Source: Leadbettera azotonutricia ZAS-9 (GTDB lineage: Bacteria; Spirochaetota; Spirochaetia; Treponematales; Breznakiellaceae). Taken from it: a DNA stretch of 64,000 nucleotides. The notes under the pieces were generated by a model. That model saw nothing but the letters and a program-made list of their open reading frames with translations, had not been told where the DNA came from and did not search any database. The DNA lies in contig NC_015577.1 of the NCBI RefSeq assembly GCF_000214355.1, positions 2,781,389 to 2,845,388 on the forward strand. Reading direction: 5' to 3'. Every line of letters begins with the position of its first letter. Position 1 is the stretch's first letter. Positions 26,100-34,843 of this stretch are shown one piece after another. Both the position numbers and the translations under genes were made by a program.

Positions 26100-26653
26100 C
26101 GATCCTGATCCCCAGCGCTGTTTCTAGCCCCAAGGGAAATCAGGACCAGGAGCAGCCCCGCAAAGGCAATGAGGAGAGGCCACCAGTTAAGTATGAACTG
26201 CTTAAAAGAGAAGCCGACTATGTCGAAGGAGAATGCCAGAAGGGCACAGCCCAAAATCACAAAGACCAGGGCTGGCGCCATGAAGCGGCTGCGGAACGTA
26301 CCGTAACGCCTCCACCCCGCAGGCACCAGGGCAAGGCCCGAAAAGACTGAAATCAGGGGCCAGGTTTTATAAAAGATATCCCTGGGGATGACATTCAGGG
26401 CAGAGAGGAAAAGGAAAAAACCCGCCATGAGGAAAAAAGCGGCAAAAAAGAGGTAAATGGAACTCTTGTTCATCTTTATGGCGAACATCGCCAAGAGTAT
26501 GCCTGCAATCACGACAAGAAAAGCCAGAAGGACCGAGAATTTCGATGTCCCCGCCAGGGAGCCCAGGAGAAAGGCAGATCCCAGGAACATGAGCAAAAGG
26601 CCGATAAAGAAAGAAAGCCATGCGGCAATACGGCGGGAGAACATTGAAGCCAT
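26096..26653 (-). CDS. Integral membrane protein, about six helices
   Basis: About 185 aa from ATG 26653 (MASMFSRRIAAWLSFFIG); the frame also opens at 26740 but that extension is hydrophilic, overlaps the divergent gene's promoter space and lacks a ribosome site. Helices come in hairpin pairs ending with WPLISVFSGLALVPAGW and WWPLLIAFAGLLLVLISLG, resembling the LiaI/LiaF-type transmembrane repeat seen in envelope-stress proteins; that likeness is only suggestive. Coupled (ATGA) to the TPR lipoprotein that follows. Confidence 0.7.
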   Translation of the reverse strand: MASMFSRRIAAWLSFFIGLLLMFLGSAFLLGSLAGTSKFSVLLAFLVVIAGILLAMFAIKMNKSSIYLFFAAFFLMAGFFLFLSALNVIPRDIFYKTWPLISVFSGLALVPAGWRRYGTFRSRFMAPALVFVILGCALLAFSFDIVGFSFKQFILNWWPLLIAFAGLLLVLISLGARNSAGDQDR

Positions 26654-26717
26654 GGTATAAGTATAACCATGAGTCCTTCTCTTGCCAATGGCAATGCGGC
26701 ATGATAGGCTGAATCTT

Positions 26718-27809
26718 ATGGGGAAAGGGGCGGGCATCAAAAAAATCGCTGTAATCCTGGCGTTTGCGGCCGTTGCGGGTCTTGTTTCGGCCTGTGGCGG
26801 GGGGAATCCAAGCCCCAGGGCTGAGCAGAAAATCGATTCCTACTATATTGTGGGCTCAAAAGAGAACCGGGAGACCCTGCGTAATCTCTTTTTGCTCCTC
26901 TCCGATGAAAACCCCGGCGGGGAAGAGCAGTTCGCGGTCGCCCGGGAGATAGCCAACAATTTTATGCGGCAAAAGGAATACGCCAAGCTCATCAATTTTC
27001 TGACTGCCCGTATTGGCCAGTACCCCGATGATCACTACAACACCTACTACCTTTTCATGACCGCCTTTGCCTATATGCAGGAAGAGGCATACCCTGCCGC
27101 GGCCCTCTACTTCGACCTCATTATCAAGAACTACCCCGATTTGACCATATTGGGGGAATCGGTGCATCTTGCCTGCCTGAACCAGCTTATCACCCTGGTG
27201 GACAGGAGCGAGCAGAAAGTCTGGTACTATGAAGAACTTATTTCCCGCTTTGCGGACAGGATAGATCTTGGCGCCGCCTACTTCATGCTTGCCCAGGCTT
27301 ACGAGGAAATAGGCGAGTGGAACAGCGCCATCAAAGCCTATACCCAGTACCTCCCCTTTATGGGTTCCAATGTGCCGGGCTTCCCCAATGCGGACACCTA
27401 TGCCAAGCAGCTTGTGGACTTCAACAACTCCTCCAAAAACTGGAGCTTCGACAGCCTCAATTCGCTGATAAACACCATCAAGACAGCCCTGGATGCAGGT
27501 TCACCCAACAGGCTCGAACAGTACAGGGCAAAGGTAAATTTCTTTGCCCGCACCTGGGAGCAGGAAGCCACCGATGATTCGGGCATGTCGGACTTCAACC
27601 TTTCGGACTTTATGCGCATGAGCCGCATACGCTACAACGCCGACCTCGACGCAGGTTCCAACGCCAACGAGGCCTACCTCCGCACCTGGGGCTGGTCCCA
27701 ATACATCTCCACCTGGTACCTCTATTTCAGGAAAATCTACTTCCCTTCCGACCCCGAAATCCACGGTCGCTGGGAATGGGCCGGCATTTACTATGGCGAA
27801 AAATTTTAA
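26718..27809 (+). CDS. TPR-like lipoprotein
   Basis: About 363 aa from ATG 26718. The signal peptide ends in a lipobox (GLVSAC, Cys ~26). The mature part is helical repeat: LINFLTARIGQYPDDHYNTYYLFMTAFAYMQ, AALYFDLIIKNYPDLTILGES, GAAYFMLAQAYEEIGEWNSAIKAYTQYLPF. This looks like a BamD/YfgC-style TPR lipoprotein, but the C-terminal half (DFNLSDFMRMSRIRYNADLDAGS) is not recognised. The last 17 bases overlap the lytic transglycosylase gene, suggesting joint work at the cell wall. An upstream start (26682) lacks a plausible signal peptide. Confidence 0.78.
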   Translation: MGKGAGIKKIAVILAFAAVAGLVSACGGGNPSPRAEQKIDSYYIVGSKENRETLRNLFLLLSDENPGGEEQFAVAREIANNFMRQKEYAKLINFLTARIGQYPDDHYNTYYLFMTAFAYMQEEAYPAAALYFDLIIKNYPDLTILGESVHLACLNQLITLVDRSEQKVWYYEELISRFADRIDLGAAYFMLAQAYEEIGEWNSAIKAYTQYLPFMGSNVPGFPNADTYAKQLVDFNNSSKNWSFDSLNSLINTIKTALDAGSPNRLEQYRAKVNFFARTWEQEATDDSGMSDFNLSDFMRMSRIRYNADLDAGSNANEAYLRTWGWSQYISTWYLYFRKIYFPSDPEIHGRWEWAGIYYGEKF

Positions 27810-29223
27810 AAATTCCCGCATCCTAAAATCGGCTCTATTGGCATGCCTTTTGTGTTTTGGGCGCACCGCGCTGCTGCCCGCGGCAGAATCGGCTGATGCG
27901 ATTCCCGGTGGGGCGGCAGCCATAAGCCCGACAGAGGCCCTTGTTGAAAATCCTGCCCTGCCACCCAGGCCCCTGCGTTCCCAAAGGGCCGCACGGCCGG
28001 ATCACCCTTTATACAGGAACGCCCTGCCTCCTCCTTATGCGAATTCAAATTCCGCGCCAATACGGTCGTCCCCAAATTCTCTCCTGACTTCGAGCGCATT
28101 GGAGCGCAGCCTTACCCAATACTATATACGCCAATATTCGACCGCCGGCGGGCTCGCATGGCTCAATGCCGTGATGGAGAGGGGAGGACCCTACCTGGGG
28201 TTTATACGGAAGGAAATTGAAGAGCGGGGGCTGCCGCCCGAACTCCTCTATCTGCCAGTAATAGAATCACAGTTTTTGGCAAGCGCGGTGAGCAAATCCG
28301 GAGCCATGGGGCTCTGGCAGTTTATGAAGAACAGCATTGCCCCCTTTGACATGAAAGTGAACGACTGGGTGGACGAACGCAGGGATTTCTGGAAATCCAC
28401 CCAGGGCGCCCTCCGCAAGCTTGAAGAGAACTACAATTACTTTGGCGACTGGCCCCTGGCGCTGGCTGCCTACAATGCGGGCCTTGGGGCAATAAACAGA
28501 GCAGTAAAAGATTCGGGCCTCAAAAATTATTGGCTCCTATCGGATAAAAAAATCCTTAAAACCGAAACCATACACTACGTGCCCAAGCTTTTGGCAGTGG
28601 CACAGATTCTGTCCAACCCCAGGCGTTACGGCCTCAGCCCTCAATGGGCAGAGATCCCCCAATGGACAAGGGTAGCGGTTACACGCCCTGCCGACCTGAA
28701 CATTTTGGCTTCCGAGGCAGGGCTTGATGCGGCAGAGCTTAAAAAGGCCAACCGCGAACTCATCTATAATATCACTCCCCCGGGATCGGGGTATTCCCTC
28801 AAAGCAAGGCTTGAGGATGCCGACAAGATACGCGCGGTGCTTGCCCGTACCGATCTCCCCCTCATCAAGTACTATATACACACCATACGTTCCGGGGACA
28901 CCCTTCTCGCCCTGGGGCTTCATTACGGGATTTCGGTGGAGCAGATTTTGCAGTCCAACCCGGGAACCCAGGCGCGGTACCTCAAAATTGGCGGGCGCCT
29001 CATGATCCCTGCCTTTAAGGACGTGGAGCCCTATATTGCTCCCAAGGCTTCCGCCGTGGGGCTTGTTTTTGCGGGGAACCACCTGGTAAAGCGGGGCGAA
29101 ACCCTTTGGTCCATTGCCCTGGCCTACGAAGTCGATCCCGAATTGCTGGCCGAGGCCAACAGCATGGGTTTAAATGATGTGCTCCGCGAAGGAAGAAGCC
29201 TAAAAACGCCGATAAGAGAGTAA
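27793..29223 (+). CDS. LysM-containing membrane/secreted lytic transglycosylase (MltD-like)
   Basis: 476 aa. N-terminal signal/anchor (residues ~10-32). SLT domain ~110-250 with catalytic Glu in LLYLPVIESQFLASAVSKSGAMGLWQFM and AAYNAGLGAINRAV. Two C-terminal LysM domains: YYIHTIRSGDTLLALGLHYGI and HLVKRGETLWSIALAYEVDPELL. Cleaves peptidoglycan glycan strands to 1,6-anhydro ends; the LysM units bind the sugar backbone. The middle gene of a three-gene plus-strand envelope operon. Confidence 0.92.
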   Translation: MAKNFKNSRILKSALLACLLCFGRTALLPAAESADAIPGGAAAISPTEALVENPALPPRPLRSQRAARPDHPLYRNALPPPYANSNSAPIRSSPNSLLTSSALERSLTQYYIRQYSTAGGLAWLNAVMERGGPYLGFIRKEIEERGLPPELLYLPVIESQFLASAVSKSGAMGLWQFMKNSIAPFDMKVNDWVDERRDFWKSTQGALRKLEENYNYFGDWPLALAAYNAGLGAINRAVKDSGLKNYWLLSDKKILKTETIHYVPKLLAVAQILSNPRRYGLSPQWAEIPQWTRVAVTRPADLNILASEAGLDAAELKKANRELIYNITPPGSGYSLKARLEDADKIRAVLARTDLPLIKYYIHTIRSGDTLLALGLHYGISVEQILQSNPGTQARYLKIGGRLMIPAFKDVEPYIAPKASAVGLVFAGNHLVKRGETLWSIALAYEVDPELLAEANSMGLNDVLREGRSLKTPIRE

Positions 29224-29227
29224 GAAG

Positions 29228-30133
29228 ATGCGCATAAAATTCGGCTTTTTATTGTTCATTCCCCTGCTGTTTTCCCCCTTGTCAGCCCGGGGGCAAACCA
29301 GACTCGATCTGTCAGGCACTATAGAATGGGATAAAGGCGAATTGAGCGCAGCAGCCAGCCTCAACCTTGGTTCGGCGGGGATAAAACTCCCCACAGGCCG
29401 CATACGGGGCGAGGAGATCCTGGGCGACGAATGGCCGGCCCTCATACGGCCCTACCTTCTCAAGATCCAGGTCGATTCTTCTTCCACCGTCGAAGACCTG
29501 GTAAACAACCGGGAAACCACCCTGGCGGAGCTGGACAATATCAGCCTTGAAGCCGCGAAGATCCCCCCGAGCCTTTCGGCGGATCTTGCGTTTATGACCG
29601 GCCGCTATACCATCCCCCTCAAAAGCATCAGCGCAGCCTTGATCAGGCACAGGCGGGCTGTCGACCAGGCAAGGCCCTTTATCCCCTCCCCTGCCGCAGA
29701 CTATACGGGCATAATCATCATCGCCGACACGGAGCTTCCCATTCATGGGAGAAACACTTCCGCCCTTGTCAGGCCCTGCATTTTTCCCAGGGTTTGGGAT
29801 ACCAATATGAACCTTGTTTATGAAAAAAACATGACCGACCCTGCAATCACCGCGTCGGGCACAGGGGCTTTGGTGCGCTATACCAGGGCGGAAAATATTT
29901 TCCGCCCAACCCCTTCGGGGATTGACGAAAGCCTTGCCGCTCTTGTGGGCACGAACCCCATAAGGATATTGGCAAGGGCGGTCTTCGGTTCAAGCCCCAC
30001 AGATCCTGTGATAGACCGTGAAGACGCCCTTGCAATAATCTCTTCAGAAAACAACCGCCGTCTTCTCAGGGAAGGCAGGGTTGCGATTGTGTTAAACGAA
30101 TCAGTGCTAAAGGTGCCGCTGGGCCGGCAATAG
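29228..30133 (+). CDS. Exported hypothetical protein
   Basis: 301 aa, unrecognised. Signal peptide MRIKFGFLLFIPLLFSPLSARG with probable cleavage after SARG. The mature protein has short beta-rich stretches (LDLSGTIEWDKGELSAAASLNLGSAGIKLP; DYTGIIIIADTELP) and ends with ALAIISSENNRRLLREGRVAIVLN. It starts four bases after the lytic transglycosylase stop and is probably co-expressed, suggesting a periplasmic or outer-membrane role. Confidence 0.7.
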   Translation: MRIKFGFLLFIPLLFSPLSARGQTRLDLSGTIEWDKGELSAAASLNLGSAGIKLPTGRIRGEEILGDEWPALIRPYLLKIQVDSSSTVEDLVNNRETTLAELDNISLEAAKIPPSLSADLAFMTGRYTIPLKSISAALIRHRRAVDQARPFIPSPAADYTGIIIIADTELPIHGRNTSALVRPCIFPRVWDTNMNLVYEKNMTDPAITASGTGALVRYTRAENIFRPTPSGIDESLAALVGTNPIRILARAVFGSSPTDPVIDREDALAIISSENNRRLLREGRVAIVLNESVLKVPLGRQ

Positions 30134-30144
30134 CATTAGCTCCA

Positions 30145-31233
30145 TTACTTCACCATCTCCAGGGTATACTCTTTGCTCCCCAAGCCGTATTCCTCAAGGA
30201 ACTTGATCTGGGAATAGGGATCTTTGCCGTGGAGCCTTTCAAAGAGGTGGCCTTTGCTTCCCATGGTGCTCCCTGTAGGCACACCCTCGGGGTTGAGCTT
30301 TTCGATCTTTATCTGGTCGAGGCTCGCGCTTTCGATGGCGGAAAGATCCCAGGACGACATCACGCCGATATCCGGCACCAGGTAGGGGGTGGTCATGCCC
30401 CAGCAGTCGCACATGGCGGTTATGGAAATCAGGAGATTGACAAAGAACACATTGCCGGGCTCGAAGCTGTCCAAAACCGTTTTGGTGCAGAGGGCAAGGC
30501 CCTTCTGGAAATCGAGGTAGCTGGAATCCGTAAGGGTGATTGCTCCGGTGGGGCATACCTTGAGGCAGTGCTGGCAGAGGGTACAGTTGTGGAAATTCAC
30601 CTCGTACTCGCCCTTGTCGTTGAAGGAGTTAGCCTGGTGGTTGCATGCGCCAATGCAGGCTTCGCAATGGGTGCACTTGTCCTTGTCCCACTTGAGGCCC
30701 CCTTCCAGCCCGTGCTGTTCACGGCGGGTGCGGTCAGAAACACAGCCCATGGAGATATTCTTGACGGCTCCGCCATAAGCGCAGCATCCGTGGCCTTTGA
30801 CATGGGCAAAGTCGATGAGAAAATCGGCGTCATGGATGAGGCCCGCAATATCCACATGCTTAAAAGTTTTCCAGTTGACTTCTTTGGTGTAAATGTATTT
30901 GCCCAGGTGGCCCGCAGCCTCCACTATGGGAGCGCCTATGCTCTCCTGGGTATAGCCCCGGTGTTCAGGATGCCGCTGGGCTATATAATGATCCGTAAAA
31001 AAGCAATTCCCCCCATGGGCCCGAACGAATTCCGCAAGGAGCCTCATGAATACAGGGGGTATGGTAGAATACCCAATTTCGGAACCCACATGGATCTTGA
31101 TTGCAACGTTCTTGCCTTTTACCTTGTCCCCAAGGCCCGATGCCTCAAGCTGCCTTTCCATTTTCCTGGGCAGGGTCTGGTTTGCCTCGTAAGCGGCATA
31201 CGCCATGTCAGAAAAATAAACCTTTGATGCCAT
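30145..31233 (-). CDS. DUF362-domain iron-sulfur protein with 2x[4Fe-4S] ferredoxin module
   Basis: 362 aa. DUF362 parts: N-terminal KVYFSDM and NVAIKIHVGSEIGYSTIPPVFMRLLAEF, and HVKGHGCCAYGGAVKNISMGC. A bacterial ferredoxin insert at ~185-235 has CTHCEACIGAC and CTLCQHCLKVCPTGAI, eight cluster ligands. Family members are annotated as ferredoxin-like cytoplasmic proteins; their substrate is not known to me. Stands alone between convergent and tandem genes; upstream spacer 31234-31310 has TTAA-rich sequence but no clear promoter. Confidence 0.88.
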   Translation of the reverse strand: MASKVYFSDMAYAAYEANQTLPRKMERQLEASGLGDKVKGKNVAIKIHVGSEIGYSTIPPVFMRLLAEFVRAHGGNCFFTDHYIAQRHPEHRGYTQESIGAPIVEAAGHLGKYIYTKEVNWKTFKHVDIAGLIHDADFLIDFAHVKGHGCCAYGGAVKNISMGCVSDRTRREQHGLEGGLKWDKDKCTHCEACIGACNHQANSFNDKGEYEVNFHNCTLCQHCLKVCPTGAITLTDSSYLDFQKGLALCTKTVLDSFEPGNVFFVNLLISITAMCDCWGMTTPYLVPDIGVMSSWDLSAIESASLDQIKIEKLNPEGVPTGSTMGSKGHLFERLHGKDPYSQIKFLEEYGLGSKEYTLEMVK

Positions 31234-31310
31234 TCTTTATTCCTCTCTTTTAATAAGCTTGTAAGAGGATCTTAAATGTTAACGTTAAGGTTAAGTCAAG
31301 TGACCTGAAG

Positions 31311-32222
31311 CTAAAGCCCTGGTTTTGCCCTGATTTTTTCAGCCAAAACGGGAAGCCCCAGGGCCTCGAAAATACCTGCAGCCCTTTTATATGCGGCTTC
31401 GGCATCAGAGGCATTACCCATTTTCAGGTACACATCCCCCAGGGCCTGCCAGCTCGAAGCAAGGCCAAAGCCGTTTTCTGCCCGACGGTCGAAACTTATG
31501 GCTGTACGCAAGGCTTCCGCAGCCCTGTTATAACTGCCGGACACTGAACGTATGGACGCGATAAGGTACCAATCGTAGGCAGCTTCCTCGAGGTAGCGGT
31601 TCTTCTCGTGAATTTCCAAAGCCCGGCGCACAATGTATTCGGCTTCGGGATAGCGGGCCAGTTCTTTCTCCGCCATACCGAGCACAAGGTTCCCGGAGGC
31701 TTCACCCATGGGATCCGACTTCATGGCAGAAAGGGCCGCCCTCACTTCAACCTTGATGGCTTCGACAGCTGCAGGATCTGCAATGCCGGAACTTCCGGCC
31801 ATGAGCAGGACCAGCTGCCCCCTTGCCCTGGCGATCCGGGCCTGGGAAACAAGGTTCACGATCCCTGCATTCTCGCCTTCTTTTTGGGCATAATCCCAAT
31901 TGGAAAAAGCTTCGTCATGGCGGCCCATGGAAAAGAGTATATTCCCCCGGGACAGGGAGCATTTAATGAGCAGGCCGGGATCGTCCACGCTTACCGCTGT
32001 CACCCAGGCATCCTCAAGTATAAGGAGGGCATCGTTATAGCGGCCCTGGTTGGCAGTCCTGTTGGCAAGGTCGAGCTGGCTTGCAGCCATATTGCGGTCG
32101 GTCAACACCTCAAGGGGTTTCTTGGGCGCGGAAGAACAACTGAAAAATGTTAGCAGCAATACTGTTAAAATCGAAACAGAATAAATCGTATTAGTGTTAA
32201 TTGGTATTATAGGCTTTTTCAT
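31311..32222 (-). CDS. TPR-repeat lipoprotein of the Mla operon
   Basis: About 303 aa from ATG 32222, chosen because GAGGAAGG lies at correct spacing; the TTG at 32234 overlaps the upstream stop. Signal with lipobox TFFSC (Cys ~29). TPR-like helices: ANRTANQGRYNDALLILEDAWV, RYPEAEYIVRRALEIHEKNRYLEEAAYDWYLIAS, and C-terminal ASSWQALGDVYLKMGNASDAEAAYKRAAGIFEALG. It is the last gene of an mlaEFD-like operon and may be the periplasmic/outer-membrane partner there; that function is inferred from position. Confidence 0.8.
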   Translation of the reverse strand: MKKPIIPINTNTIYSVSILTVLLLTFFSCSSAPKKPLEVLTDRNMAASQLDLANRTANQGRYNDALLILEDAWVTAVSVDDPGLLIKCSLSRGNILFSMGRHDEAFSNWDYAQKEGENAGIVNLVSQARIARARGQLVLLMAGSSGIADPAAVEAIKVEVRAALSAMKSDPMGEASGNLVLGMAEKELARYPEAEYIVRRALEIHEKNRYLEEAAYDWYLIASIRSVSGSYNRAAEALRTAISFDRRAENGFGLASSWQALGDVYLKMGNASDAEAAYKRAAGIFEALGLPVLAEKIRAKPGL

Positions 32223-32230
32223 GTCCTTCC

Positions 32231-33298
32231 TCAAAACTGTATATCCCTGGGGCTGGTGCCGCTGGACTGCACTTCTACCCTTTCGGGTATGCCTTTGCGG
32301 AGCAGGGGGTTGTTTGTCAAAGCCACGAGCACATCTTCTGCGGTTTTAAGCGTAACCCTGAGGTCTGTAATAACCCCCGCAAGGGCAGGCATCTGCCCGG
32401 GTATAAAGGCAGTGGTCCTGTCGAGGTTGTCGAGAATTCCCGAAACAGAATTGAGGGAATCCACAATGCTTAAATAGAGAGGGCCCGAAGTATCCAGGGC
32501 AGTCATAACTACCCCGGAAGGATTTGCGAGTTCCGAGGAGAGAGTGTTCAAATCTGCCAGAATGGGGTTGATGCGTTCAAGCTCATTGTCGAGCAAATGC
32601 TTGACATCATCAATGTCTGCCAAAAGTATATCCACATCTGACAAAATTGTATCGGCGGCCCTGTTCACAGTACCCGGAATGGTTTCGAGCCCCGCGACAG
32701 TGCGATCGACCCCGCCGACTATCCTGCCTATGGCGGTAGAGTCAGTGCCGGTGATAAGGGCTTCGTTAACCTGGAACAGGGTACGGTTAACAGCATCCAT
32801 CACAGAACTTGCCCGGTTTAGGAGAAGCGAAATGGAATCGTCATGGCGGGGCTCGTCCGCCAGCCCCTGGCGTATAAAGTCCCTGGCCTCGGCAGAACCA
32901 ACGGCAGGCACAAAATCGCCGTACGCCAAACGCTCTTCGCCCTTGCCTGCATGGAAAAGGAACTGGTTCCCCAGCCCTATAGGGCTCACCATAAGTTCTA
33001 CCATGGAGCCTTTTCTTACCCTGTCCACATAGAGATCCTGAATCCGGAAGACAACTTCAACCTGATCGTTTTCCGCCAGGCCAAAGGACTGGACATTGCC
33101 TATGGTAAAGCCCCTGTAGAGAACCGGCATGTTTTTGCTTAAGCCTGCCGCAGAGACGAATGAAGAATGGTATGAATAATCTTTTGCGAACCAGCGCTGG
33201 GAACTCCCCAACATGACAATAATGAAAACCAGAGAAGCCAGGGCAAGGATAATGAAAATGCCAACAATCTGATCGGCAAAGCGTATCCTGAATTTCAT
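32231..33298 (-). CDS. mlaD: MCE/MlaD-family lipid transport protein
   Basis: 355 aa. One N-terminal TM (IVGIFIILALASLVFIIVML, residues ~11-30) anchors a single MCE domain (~38-120: FVSAAGLSKNMPVLYRGFTIGNV, GSMVELMVSPIGLGNQFLFHAG). The rest is a long helical region with an amphipathic, coiled-coil-like pattern (DILLADIDDVKHLLDNELERINPILADLNTLSSEL). MCE proteins form hexameric rings that move phospholipids between membranes. Overlaps mlaF by four bases. Confidence 0.88.
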   Translation of the reverse strand: MKFRIRFADQIVGIFIILALASLVFIIVMLGSSQRWFAKDYSYHSSFVSAAGLSKNMPVLYRGFTIGNVQSFGLAENDQVEVVFRIQDLYVDRVRKGSMVELMVSPIGLGNQFLFHAGKGEERLAYGDFVPAVGSAEARDFIRQGLADEPRHDDSISLLLNRASSVMDAVNRTLFQVNEALITGTDSTAIGRIVGGVDRTVAGLETIPGTVNRAADTILSDVDILLADIDDVKHLLDNELERINPILADLNTLSSELANPSGVVMTALDTSGPLYLSIVDSLNSVSGILDNLDRTTAFIPGQMPALAGVITDLRVTLKTAEDVLVALTNNPLLRKGIPERVEVQSSGTSPRDIQF

Positions 33299-34029
33299 GA
33301 AGCGATTCCCCTTTCCACATACCGGGACAGATCCTCATCCTCTTCCATCTGTTCCCGGGAAAGCTTGAGGAAGAACTGCCCCCCAAGGATCATGAGCACA
33401 TAGTCTGCCATGTTTTTGATGATCCGGAAATCGTGGCTTACCAGGAGAACCGTGTGGTGTTCATTCTGCTGGGCATGCACCAGGGAAATGAGCCGCTGGG
33501 CAGCCGAATCATCCAGGGACTCTGTCCACTCGTCAAGAAAAAGGAGCTTTGGCCTGCAGAGCATAGCCCTGGCAAATGCGATGAGCTTCTGCTCCCCCAT
33601 GGAAAGCAGGGAAGGCCGTATGGAAAGATCCCGCTTATAGCCCACATCCCTCAGCACTGATTGTATGCGGTTTTCCCGCTCTGATTGGGGCATCCTGGGG
33701 AAGTGTATCCTTAAGGGAAGCTCCAGGATCTGATAGAGGTTCTGGTTTGCCCAGAGGGCAGAATCCTGGAAGACCATGGAGCCCTCTCGCCTGAAGTCGA
33801 GGTTGTCCTGGCGGTTCATATGGGTGATATTCTGGCCCCTAAAGGACACTTCCCCCTCGCTAGGCACGAGGAGGCCCGCAGTGAGCTTGAGGATAGTGCT
33901 CTTGCCGCTCCCCGAAGGACCCACCAGGGCGGTGGTCTTCCCTTCTTCGAACTGATGGGAAAAGTTTTTCACCACTATCCGGTTTTGAGCGACAAAGGAA
34001 ACATTCTTCAATTCCAAAATTACTGCCAT
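33295..34029 (-). CDS. mlaF: MlaF-like ABC transporter ATPase
   Basis: 244 aa. Walker A GPSGSGKST (residues ~37-45), Q-loop region VFQDSALWANQNLYQIL as in MlaF, signature LSMGEQKLIAFARAM, Walker B LLFLDEWTESLDDSA and switch His in LLVSHDFRI. Two departures from textbook ABC ATPases are LSMGE for LSGGQ and DEWTESLD for DEPTSGLD. Works with MlaE to power lipid movement; 10 bases after mlaE. Confidence 0.88.
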   Translation of the reverse strand: MAVILELKNVSFVAQNRIVVKNFSHQFEEGKTTALVGPSGSGKSTILKLTAGLLVPSEGEVSFRGQNITHMNRQDNLDFRREGSMVFQDSALWANQNLYQILELPLRIHFPRMPQSERENRIQSVLRDVGYKRDLSIRPSLLSMGEQKLIAFARAMLCRPKLLFLDEWTESLDDSAAQRLISLVHAQQNEHHTVLLVSHDFRIIKNMADYVLMILGGQFFLKLSREQMEEDEDLSRYVERGIAS

Positions 34030-34039
34030 TGCCCCAGCC

Positions 34040-34798
34040 TTACACCATTATATAGTAAAGGGCGGAAAGTAATATATCCACCAAAATGCACCAGCCAAAA
34101 GAAGCGCCCACCGCCTTAAGGCCCGCTATGGGGACCTCGGTGCTTGATCGCTCCACTGCCAAACCCTTGACTATGGCCACCACAGAAATAATAATGCCAA
34201 AGGTTATACTCTTTATAACTGAAACAATGATATCCGGCAAGCTCAGGCTCAAAAGGATGTTCCCAAAGTAAACCGAGGCAGGCATGGGGTTAAATATCTG
34301 GGCCACTGCAAAGGAGCCCGCCAGGCCGAAGACCGAAAAGAAAATGTTCAGCATAAAAAGCGAAATCGTTACCCCCAAAAAACGGGGGACCGCCAGGTAC
34401 TCGATGGGGTCTACCCCTACAGATATATAGGCCTCTATCTCGTGGGAAATCACCATGCCTGCCATTTCAGTGGCAATAGCCGTAGCCGATCGGGCTATGA
34501 TGATGAAGGCAGTGAGGAGAGGCCCCAGTTCCCTGGTAATAATGGTGATGAGCAGGGGGTAGATGTAGGCTTCCTGGGAAAACTGGGCCAAAAAAGGTAT
34601 GCCTATGACATTGACCGCAGCCCCAATGCCCAGGGCAAGAAGGGTGGAGATACTCAGGGCTTCCACAAAGGTAAAGAGTATCTGCATAATGAGGACCCTA
34701 TGAGCCGCCTGACCCCGGCGGACAAACTGGCCCACCCCTTTGAGGATTTGGACAAAAAAACCCAAAGCATAGAAAAGGGATTTTATTGCAGCGCCCAT
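34040..34798 (-). CDS. mlaE: MlaE-family ABC transporter permease
   Basis: About 252 aa from ATG 34798 (MGAAIKSLFYALGFF); another ATG lies 15 bases upstream at 34813. MlaE marks: ITRELGPLLTAFIIIARSATAIATEMAGMVISHEIEAYISVGVDPIEYLAVPRFLGV, then a membrane pair and a C-terminal GLKAVGASFGWCILVDILLSALYY. Inner-membrane permease of a phospholipid transporter. TATAAT six bases before ATG 34798 and the lack of a Shine-Dalgarno favour that start and a leaderless transcript. Confidence 0.88.
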   Translation of the reverse strand: MGAAIKSLFYALGFFVQILKGVGQFVRRGQAAHRVLIMQILFTFVEALSISTLLALGIGAAVNVIGIPFLAQFSQEAYIYPLLITIITRELGPLLTAFIIIARSATAIATEMAGMVISHEIEAYISVGVDPIEYLAVPRFLGVTISLFMLNIFFSVFGLAGSFAVAQIFNPMPASVYFGNILLSLSLPDIIVSVIKSITFGIIISVVAIVKGLAVERSSTEVPIAGLKAVGASFGWCILVDILLSALYYIMV

Positions 34799-34804
34799 TG
34801 GTAT

Positions 34805-34835
34805 ATTATACATAATAGGGGAATTTTAGTATATT
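34805..34835. promoter_or_regulatory. Overlapping divergent promoters for mlaE and the soluble kinase
   Basis: Minus strand: TATAAT (34810..34805), six bases before the mlaE ATG 34798, with a poor -35. Plus strand: TATACA (34807-34812), 17 bp, TATATT (34830-34835), eight bases before the kinase ATG 34844. The plus -35 and minus -10 overlap, so the two promoters should exclude one another. Confidence 0.45.
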
Positions 34836-34843
34836 AGGATATC

